Positions 49,323 through 54,791 of a DNA stretch of 54,791 nucleotides are shown piece after piece. The position numbers and the translations under genes are program-made. Position 1 is the first letter of the stretch. The number at the start of each line of letters is the position of its first letter. The notes under the pieces were generated by a model, which did no database searches, was not told the DNA's origin, and saw only the letters and a program-made list of their open reading frames with translations. Source of the stretch: Phycisphaerales bacterium (GTDB taxonomy: Bacteria; Planctomycetota; Phycisphaerae; Phycisphaerales; UBA1924); NCBI GenBank assembly GCA_013360675.1, contig JABWBB010000008.1, positions 1-54,791 on the forward strand. Direction: 5' to 3'.

Positions 49323-50423
49323 ATGGCCGAGAATCTGGATCTGCTCAAGCGTCTGTGCGAGACCCCCGGCGTGCCCGGTCGCGAAGAACGCGTCCGCGCG
49401 CTGATCGAGAAGGAAGTCAAGGGCCTCTTCGACGAAGTCATCACCGATGCCATGGGCTCGCTCATCTGCACCCGCCACCCGCGCGCGGGCAAGGGCAAAA
49501 AGGGTGGTTCCAAGAAGAGCGGCAAGGCGAAGGGGAGTGACCGCCCGTTGCGGGTCATGCTCCTCTCGCACATGGACGAGATCGGCTTTTATGTCTCGCA
49601 CGTCGACGACAAGGGCTTCCTGTGGGTCAACAACGCGGGCGGCTTCGACACCCGCAACCTGTTCTCGCGCCGCGTGCTCGTCGTCGCCGAGTCGGGCGAT
49701 TTCCGCGGCGTGATGAACCCGGGGGGTCGCCCCGTGCACATCGCCAGCGCGAAGGACCGTGAGAAGGTGCCCGAGGTCAAGGAGTTCTTCGTCGACGTGG
49801 GCCTCGACGCGGCCCAGGTGAAGAAGAAGTTCCAGGTGGGCGACTACATCGTCATGGACGAGCCCGCGATGCAGATCGGCGACAAGTTCGTCTCGAAGGC
49901 GCTCGACAACCGCGTGGCCTGCTGGCTGGGGATCGAGAGCGTCCGGCGCCTCGACAAGGACGGGCACGGGCACGACTGCGAGGTTGTCGTCGCCTTCACC
50001 ACGCAGGAAGAGGTGGGGTTGCGCGGCGCCAAGACCGCCTCGCACCGCGTGCTGCCCGACGTGGGCCTGGGGCTCGACGTCACGCTCGCCTGCGATACGC
50101 CCGGCGTGCCCGCGGAAGAGGCGGTGACGCGCCACGGCAAGGGCTTTGGGCTGCACATCAAGGACAGCTCATTCATCGCGGATTACGAGCTGGTGAAGGA
50201 GATCGAGGGCCTGGCCAAGAAGCACAAGATCGCCTATCAGCGGTCGATCCTGGCGGCGGGGGGGCAGGACGGCGCCGCCGCCCAGCAGGCCGCTGCCGGT
50301 GCACGGGCGATTGGCATCACGGTGGGCACGCGGTACATCCACACGGTGACCGAGATGATCGACACGGGCGATCTGTACGCCGCCCGCGACATCATCGCTA
50401 CGTACCTTGCGCACGCGAAGTAA
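49323..50423 (+). CDS. M42-family metallo-aminopeptidase
   Basis: The 366-residue di-metal aminopeptidase of the FrvX/glutamyl aminopeptidase family acts in the cytoplasm, often as a large tetrahedral assembly. The first metal site is LSHMDEIGFYV (His83, Asp85), followed by ALDNRVACW (metal-bridging Asp), TTQEEVGLRGA (catalytic Glu), CDTPG and a C-terminal TRYIHTVTEMID (metal His). AAGGAG at 49308-49313, 9 bases before ATG 49323, sets the start. A Lys/Gly/Ser-rich insert (about residues 57-73: GKGKKGGSKKSGKAKGS) sits in the first domain and is unusual. Confidence 0.92.
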   Translation: MAENLDLLKRLCETPGVPGREERVRALIEKEVKGLFDEVITDAMGSLICTRHPRAGKGKKGGSKKSGKAKGSDRPLRVMLLSHMDEIGFYVSHVDDKGFLWVNNAGGFDTRNLFSRRVLVVAESGDFRGVMNPGGRPVHIASAKDREKVPEVKEFFVDVGLDAAQVKKKFQVGDYIVMDEPAMQIGDKFVSKALDNRVACWLGIESVRRLDKDGHGHDCEVVVAFTTQEEVGLRGAKTASHRVLPDVGLGLDVTLACDTPGVPAEEAVTRHGKGFGLHIKDSSFIADYELVKEIEGLAKKHKIAYQRSILAAGGQDGAAAQQAAAGARAIGITVGTRYIHTVTEMIDTGDLYAARDIIATYLAHAK

Positions 50424-50453
50424 CGCACCAGACGCGGGCAGGAACGATCAGTG

Positions 50454-51248
50454 TCAGGCGTGCGGATCGCGCGCGGGTGTGGGCACGGGCTCGAGCCCGA
50501 ACCACGTGCGAACGATCCAGCGCCCGGCGTAGATCAGCGGCGTGATGGCGACGGCGATCGAGAACTTGATGAAGTACCCCTTCGCCGCCGCTGTCAGCGT
50601 GAAGGCCAGGTCCGGTCGCGTCCCGTCGGCCAGTCGCTGGAAGAAGTAGAGCACGCCCATGATGGCCAGGCTGTCCACGGCCTGCGAGATGATGGTGCTC
50701 CCCGTGGCGCGGAGCCAGATCTTTCGTCCGCCCGTGAGGCGTTTCATCACGCCGAACGTCCAGATGTCGGTGAACTGCCCCGCGAGATAGGCCACCATCG
50801 AGGCGATGATCATCCGCCCCGATGCCCCCAGCACCGTGTCGAACATGCTTTCATCGACGAACGTGCGCCCCGCCGGCGCGGGCGGTGCCACGACCGCGGC
50901 GAAGATGAACGCATACGCGACCATCGACATCGCCAGGCCCACCAGCGTGACACGGCGGGCCCCGCGAGCGCCGAAGTACTCGTTGAGCAGGTCGGTCAGC
51001 AGGAAGGTCATGGGGAAGGCGAACATGCCCACCGAGTGCTCGACCGCGATCTCGATGCCAAAGAGCGTGATCGTGCCAAAGTTGAAAAACTTGCTCCCGA
51101 CGATGTTGGCCACAAGGAGCGAAGTGATGAATATCGCCGTCAGCCAGAGGTAGAGGGTCTGTGCCGCGGACATCGCGTGGGGATAGAGGCTGTCGAGGGG
51201 GCGGCTGCGGGAGCGGTCGGGGGTGCTTGTGTTGGGGGTTCGTGTCAT
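50454..51248 (-). CDS. Queuosine precursor transporter (YhhQ/VUT family)
   Basis: The 264-residue membrane protein has about six helices and DUF165/YhhQ motifs: FITSLLVANIVGSKFF, FPMTFLLTDLLNEYFGARGARR, and AYLAGQFTDIWTFGVMKRL. The family imports preQ0/preQ1, precursors of queuosine in tRNA. Start is uncertain: ATG at 51248 adds a 25-residue polar front; ATG at 51173 (MSAAQTLYLW) is equally plausible, and neither has a good ribosome site. It ends 31 bases past the M42 gene (convergent). Confidence 0.86.
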   Translation of the reverse strand: MTRTPNTSTPDRSRSRPLDSLYPHAMSAAQTLYLWLTAIFITSLLVANIVGSKFFNFGTITLFGIEIAVEHSVGMFAFPMTFLLTDLLNEYFGARGARRVTLVGLAMSMVAYAFIFAAVVAPPAPAGRTFVDESMFDTVLGASGRMIIASMVAYLAGQFTDIWTFGVMKRLTGGRKIWLRATGSTIISQAVDSLAIMGVLYFFQRLADGTRPDLAFTLTAAAKGYFIKFSIAVAITPLIYAGRWIVRTWFGLEPVPTPARDPHA

Positions 51249-51395
51249 GGTCAAGGCGGAGTTTACCCGCGGAGACACCCGGTATTTCGGGCTCGGCAGG
51301 GGCGGGGCCATGTTCTAGAATGGGTGGTCCCCCGCGGGGGGTTGTGTTTGAGACCTGCTGGCGGGGCCGAGGGCTCCGGGGATGTGCAGCCGCCG

Positions 51396-52541
51396 ATGAC
51401 CAACGCCCTCTCTCACCCGACGACCGAGTTCGAGAAGAAGGATCGCTGCGCCGATCTACCGCACCGCCCGCGCGTGCTGCTGGGCAAGATGGGGCTCGAT
51501 GGGCACGACCGCGGCGTGAAGGTGATCGCCCGGGCGCTGCGCGATTCGGGCGTCCACGTGATCTATTCGGGGCTGTGGCAGACGCCCCAGTCGCTGGCGG
51601 TTTCGGCACGCGACGAGGACTGCGACGTGCTGTGCGCTTCGATGATGTCCAATTCGCACCTGGTGCTTGCTCCCAAGTTGCTCGAATCACTCGCCGCATT
51701 GGGGCGGGCTGACCTGCCCGTCTACATGGGCGGCATCCTCCCCCAGGAAGACCTGCCCAAACTCGCCGAGGCGGGCATCAAGCGGTGCTTCACCACGGGC
51801 GTGGGGCTGCTCGACATTGTCAACGCGGTGCGCGACGCGGTGAAGCCCCGGGCGGTGTCGTGCGGTGCGACCCCCTCGGCCCAACTGGCGCGGGATATCT
51901 CGCTGGCGCACGCGGGCGCAATGGTACGCGCGGACGCGAAGCGGCGCCGCCCAAGGCGGGTCATTGGTGTCACGGGCTCGCCCGGCGCGGGCAAGAGCAC
52001 GCTCGTGGCCCAGATGGTGGGCGAGTTCTCGCGGCGCGAGGGCATGAAGGGGCGATGCGCGGTCGTCGCCTTTGACCCCATGAGCCCCATCACCAGCGGC
52101 GCGCTGCTGGGCGATCGTCTCCGCGTTGATTTCAACAACCTGGGCGAACGCGTCTATTACCGCAGCCTGGCCATCAGCGGCGAGGATTACCACGCCCTGC
52201 CCGAGATCATCGAACTCATCGGCGGGGCGATCGACGGGCCCGACGCCTACGACACCCTGTTTGTCGAAACCGTCGGCGCGGGACAGAATGAGACGCGGAT
52301 CCGCCAGTTTGTCGACACCACCGCGGTCGTGCTGACCCCGGGCATGGGCGACGCGATCCAGATGGACAAGGCGGGCATCCTCGAGATCGCCGACATCTTC
52401 GTCTGCAACAAGGCCGACCACCCCGGCGAGAACGAACTCGTCCGCGACCTGCGCGACGTCGCGGGTCGTCGGCCGATTCTCGAGACTGTGGCGACCCGCG
52501 CCCAGGGCGTGCCCGAACTGCTCGATGCGTTGCTGGCCTGA
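51396..52541 (+). CDS. B12-binding domain / MeaB-type GTPase fusion
   Basis: The 381-residue protein fuses an N-terminal cobalamin-binding domain (KMGLDGHDRGVKVIARALR, with the base-off D-x-H-x-x-G signature at Asp35-Gly40) to a MeaB/ArgK GTPase. The P-loop is GVTGSPGAGKSTLV; other motifs are VAFDPMSP, FVETVGAGQNE and VCNKADHP. MeaB protects and repairs adenosylcobalamin mutases. The mutase substrate domain of IcmF-type fusions is absent. The start at 51396 follows from the domain limits; TAGAAT at 51316 may be a -10. It runs in the same direction as scpB, which starts 21 bases later. Confidence 0.88.
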   Translation: MTNALSHPTTEFEKKDRCADLPHRPRVLLGKMGLDGHDRGVKVIARALRDSGVHVIYSGLWQTPQSLAVSARDEDCDVLCASMMSNSHLVLAPKLLESLAALGRADLPVYMGGILPQEDLPKLAEAGIKRCFTTGVGLLDIVNAVRDAVKPRAVSCGATPSAQLARDISLAHAGAMVRADAKRRRPRRVIGVTGSPGAGKSTLVAQMVGEFSRREGMKGRCAVVAFDPMSPITSGALLGDRLRVDFNNLGERVYYRSLAISGEDYHALPEIIELIGGAIDGPDAYDTLFVETVGAGQNETRIRQFVDTTAVVLTPGMGDAIQMDKAGILEIADIFVCNKADHPGENELVRDLRDVAGRRPILETVATRAQGVPELLDALLA

Positions 52542-52562
52542 ACCGACCAAGGAGTGAGAGAC

Positions 52563-53210
52563 GTGTCAACGGACGACGCGACAACCAACGCAGGAACGAC
52601 CGCCGCCACCGGTGATCTCGAAGCCGTGCTGCTCGCGGCGGGCCGGGCAGTGCCCCCTGCACGCCTGGCGCAGGCGATCGGTCTCTCGGGCGACGGCGAG
52701 AACGACGCCGCCCCCAGCGCCGAAGCGATCAACGCGGTGCGCTCGATGATCGACGTACTTAACGCCGACTACGAGCGGACGAACCGGAGTTTCCGCGTCG
52801 AGGAGGTGTCGGGGGGCTTCCGCCTGATGACGCTCCCCGCGCACGCCAAAGCCGTCTCGACCTACCAGCGTGACCGCACGCAGCACCGCCTCTCGCGGGC
52901 GGCGGTCGAGACGCTCGCCGTCATCGCCTATCGCCAACCCGTGACGCGCGCGGAACTCGAATCGATCCGCGGCGTGGCGTGCGGCGAGATCCTCAAGACG
53001 CTGCTTGAGCGCAAGATGGTCGCGATCAAGGGACGCGCCGAAGAACTCGGCCGACCCATGCTCTACGCCACCACGCGCCAGTTCCTTGATGCCTTTGGCC
53101 TGGCATCGCTCCAGGATCTGCCGGGTTTGACCGAACTTCGTCCGCCTCCGGCGGCCGAGACCCCATCGCGGGATGAGGCCGTGGTCGAGCAGGCCGGCGG
53201 CGCGGAGTAG
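52563..53210 (+). CDS. scpB: Chromosome segregation protein ScpB
   Basis: ScpB is the winged-helix partner of ScpA in the SMC condensin complex. The 215-residue protein has an N-terminal winged helix (DLEAVLLAAGRAVPPARLAQAIGL) and the family core HRLSRAAVETLAVIAYRQPVTRAELESIRG, with GRAEELGRPMLYATTRQFLDAFGL in the C-terminal part. A GTG at 52563 is selected because AAGGAG (52549-52554) lies 8 bases before it; the upstream GTG at 52554 overlaps that site. No scpA is seen; the neighbour downstream is a DUF58 gene. Confidence 0.92.
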   Translation: MSTDDATTNAGTTAATGDLEAVLLAAGRAVPPARLAQAIGLSGDGENDAAPSAEAINAVRSMIDVLNADYERTNRSFRVEEVSGGFRLMTLPAHAKAVSTYQRDRTQHRLSRAAVETLAVIAYRQPVTRAELESIRGVACGEILKTLLERKMVAIKGRAEELGRPMLYATTRQFLDAFGLASLQDLPGLTELRPPPAAETPSRDEAVVEQAGGAE

Positions 53211-53216
53211 CACTGC

Positions 53217-54410
53217 GTGGTCGTCGCGCGACGATACCACTTCCATCCGTCGGGCCTCATCTATGTCATCACCACCGGCGTGCTGGTGCTGGGGGCGATC
53301 AACGGGCAGAATAACCTGCTCTTCTGGTGCTTCGGCGCCGCCGTCGCGGGGCTGATTCTTTCAGGATTTATCAGCGGTTCCGCGCTGATGGGTCTGAGAG
53401 CCGAGCGTTTACCTCTGTCGGTGGGCGAAGTTGGTTCACCCCTGACGATCCGCTACCGCCTGACCAACCGCAATCGGCTGATGGGAATCTTCGCGGTGGT
53501 GGTCGAAGAAATGGAATCGGCGAAGTTCGGACGCCTGCGTTCGACCTGGCGGAGACTGATGCCGCCGCCGCGTGCCCGGGCGGTGTACCTGCCCCCGCGA
53601 GGCACGCTGACGCTGGAGACGAGCGTTCTTCCGGCACGTCGCGGGGTGGCGCATCTGGGGCCATTTCGCTGCTGGTCGGTTTTTCCCCTGGGCTTGTTCA
53701 AGAAGAGCGTGGTGTTTCACCAGCCCGCGGGTGTGGCGATCCGCCCTCGTCCTGCACATGTGCACGCACCCATCGCGCAGGGGGATGCCCGCCAGGACGA
53801 GGATGGAGCACGCCCGCGCCACGCCCGTGTGGGGGGCGATGAGTTCTTCGCGCTGCGTGATTACACCTCGGGCGATGCCTCGCGGCTGATCGCCTGGCGC
53901 TCGAGTGCGCGCCTGGGGCGGATGGTCGTGCGAGAGATGGCGATTCGTCCCTCCAAGCGCGTGTGGGTCGTCGTTGGTCCACCCATCCAGCCAGGCGAGG
54001 CGATGGAGCAGGTCGTCTCCGTCGCCGCGGGTGTGGCGCGCAAGGCGCTCGAGGAGGGCATGGAGGTGGGGCTGGCGTCGCCTGATGGCGGTGTGCTCGA
54101 ACCGACGCGCACGTCGCTGCGACACCTGGCGCGGCTGCAGGATGTTTTGACCTACTTCGATCCGCAATCACGATCGCTGCCGGGCAGCGCGAGGGTCAAG
54201 CCGGGCGACGACGTTCTCATCGTGACGCAGCGCGACATGCCCACGCCGGCCTGGGCGGACGGCTCGCCACGAGTCCACGCCGATGATCCTGCGCAGGTAG
54301 AACCTCCATTGCCCGTGCCGGGCTTCGAGCCGGCGACTTCCAGGTGGCATGATCGAGCGCGGGCGCGCCTGAAACGGCTTCTGTGGCCGCGGAAGGCAGG
54401 CGTGCGATGA
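53217..54410 (+). CDS. DUF58 domain protein
   Basis: The 397-residue protein has two N-terminal membrane helices (LIYVITTGVLVLGAI and WCFGAAVAGLILSGF). A beta-sandwich region leads to the DUF58 motif GGDEFFALRDYTSGDASRLIAW with SARLGRMVVREM, which is the conserved VWA-like segment of the family. DUF58 proteins work with MoxR ATPases and transglutaminases in an envelope-related function not yet defined. GTG at 53217, 6 bases after scpB, is the start. The ATG of the TgpA-like gene overlaps its stop (ATGA). The MoxR gene of this window is at 8901. Confidence 0.88.
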   Translation: MVVARRYHFHPSGLIYVITTGVLVLGAINGQNNLLFWCFGAAVAGLILSGFISGSALMGLRAERLPLSVGEVGSPLTIRYRLTNRNRLMGIFAVVVEEMESAKFGRLRSTWRRLMPPPRARAVYLPPRGTLTLETSVLPARRGVAHLGPFRCWSVFPLGLFKKSVVFHQPAGVAIRPRPAHVHAPIAQGDARQDEDGARPRHARVGGDEFFALRDYTSGDASRLIAWRSSARLGRMVVREMAIRPSKRVWVVVGPPIQPGEAMEQVVSVAAGVARKALEEGMEVGLASPDGGVLEPTRTSLRHLARLQDVLTYFDPQSRSLPGSARVKPGDDVLIVTQRDMPTPAWADGSPRVHADDPAQVEPPLPVPGFEPATSRWHDRARARLKRLLWPRKAGVR

Positions 54411-54791
54411 TCGAACGTTGGAGTTCGACGACCTTGATCGTTGGTGCCGTGCTCGCGCTGCTGGCGTATGGCGCGTCCGAGGCGGACGTGATGCTGGGGG
54501 CGGGCGCATCGTTCGCGGGGCTACTGGGATGGTTTGTCGCGACACGATGGGGCGCCGCCCTTCCGCGATGGCTGACGTCGATCGTGATGGTCGGCGCGAT
54601 TGTCTGGACGTTGGCCCGGGCGACGCACGCGGAAGCGCTCGCCTCGACATTCACCGGGCTGCTCGCGGCCCTGATCGTGCTCAAGCTCTGGGAACAACGT
54701 CGCCCGCGCGAGGACGGGCAGCTCCTCACGCTCAATATCTTTCTGACCATCGGCGCCACCCTCAACGATAACGGGCTGCTGGTCGGTGCGA
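54407..54791 (+). CDS. TgpA-like transglutaminase, N-terminal part (cut by window end)
   Basis: The open frame runs 128 residues to the window edge. It shows a series of membrane helices (LIVGAVLALLAYGA, GASFAGLLGWFVA, IVMVGAIVWTLA, FTGLLAALIVLKLWEQRRP). The segment WEQRRPREDGQLLTLNIFL is a TgpA/DUF3488-like mark, the helices before the outer transglutaminase domain. ATG 54407 overlaps the DUF58 stop (54408-54410), as in DUF58-TgpA pairs elsewhere. The catalytic domain lies beyond the window, so this is a prediction from the front end and the context. Confidence 0.78.
   Translation, partial: MIERWSSTTLIVGAVLALLAYGASEADVMLGAGASFAGLLGWFVATRWGAALPRWLTSIVMVGAIVWTLARATHAEALASTFTGLLAALIVLKLWEQRRPREDGQLLTLNIFLTIGATLNDNGLLVGA

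Noticed and set aside
50451..51395. 315-residue N-terminal extension of the B12/MeaB frame
   Set aside because: The extension is antisense to the queuosine precursor transporter gene and has no domain; the ATG at 51396 fits the domain limits.
1..54791. CRISPR array, rRNA, intact insertion sequence, prophage or integrase
   Set aside because: No regularly spaced repeats, rRNA-like sequence, transposase, integrase or phage structural gene was recognised.

Overview
The window reads as chromosomal DNA of a high-GC planctomycete, most likely of the Phycisphaerae. This is an inference. It rests on two pseudopilin genes with the planctomycete-style prepilin N-terminus, an ECF sigma factor translationally coupled to a Ser/Thr kinase with a long WD40-like region, secreted proteins with Asp/Gly-rich dockerin-like tails and beta-helix repeats, and many ATGA/GTGA/TGATG gene overlaps. 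Most genes are in tight runs of 2 to 8.

Layout. 1-5500: a RidA-family gene, two pseudopilin genes in opposite orientation, moaD-moaE and an orphan sensor histidine kinase. 5600-13100: a GlcD-type FAD/Fe-S dehydrogenase fusion, a CDGSH protein, a MoxR ATPase, a zinc-ribbon membrane protein coupled to a small zincin-type metallopeptidase, and SppA. 13154-15312: a more A/T-rich block of three co-oriented genes (papain-like cysteine-protease lipoprotein, one-TM protein, 54-residue lipoprotein), bracketed by two nearly identical 69-bp direct repeats; no family assignment could be made for two of the three. 15338-18420: three exported proteins (W-G-E-N repeats plus dockerin-like tail; two beta-helix paralogues). 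18599-22422: ECF sigma factor and kinase. 22397-27683: a TetR-controlled efflux operon (TetR, ABC permease, ABC ATPase, HlyD adaptor, outer-membrane factor) with a perfect palindrome directly upstream of the regulator.

27839-29907: tRNA-Arg(ACG), rpsT, a CPBP membrane protease, a small unknown gene and tRNA-Glu(CTC). 30329-38648: a complete cbb3 oxidase locus, ccoNO (fused)-Q-P-G-H-(SafE-like)-I-S, with an apparently one-haem CcoP. 38673-44789: on the other strand, a short SecA paralogue coupled to a PqqD-like/M50 protease/HlyD fusion and preceded by a GAF/HlyD fusion. No standard secretion system has this composition, and it is the strongest candidate here for an undescribed machine. 44970-54791: a DUF3467 protein, tRNA-Leu(CAG), a small membrane protein, a long RNase HII-like protein coupled to RibD, a YgfZ-like protein, an M42 aminopeptidase, a queuosine-precursor transporter, a B12-binding/MeaB GTPase fusion, ScpB, a DUF58 protein and the start of a TgpA-like transglutaminase.

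How they fit together. The oxidase locus carries both structural subunits and their maturation factors (CcoG, CcoH, copper ATPase CcoI, CcoS). The efflux operon encodes inner-membrane, periplasmic and outer-membrane parts with its own regulator. The SecA/M50-HlyD/GAF-HlyD set has an ATPase, a membrane protease and two envelope-spanning adaptors, but no outer-membrane channel or substrate in this window. No CRISPR array, rRNA, intact insertion sequence or phage gene was seen.
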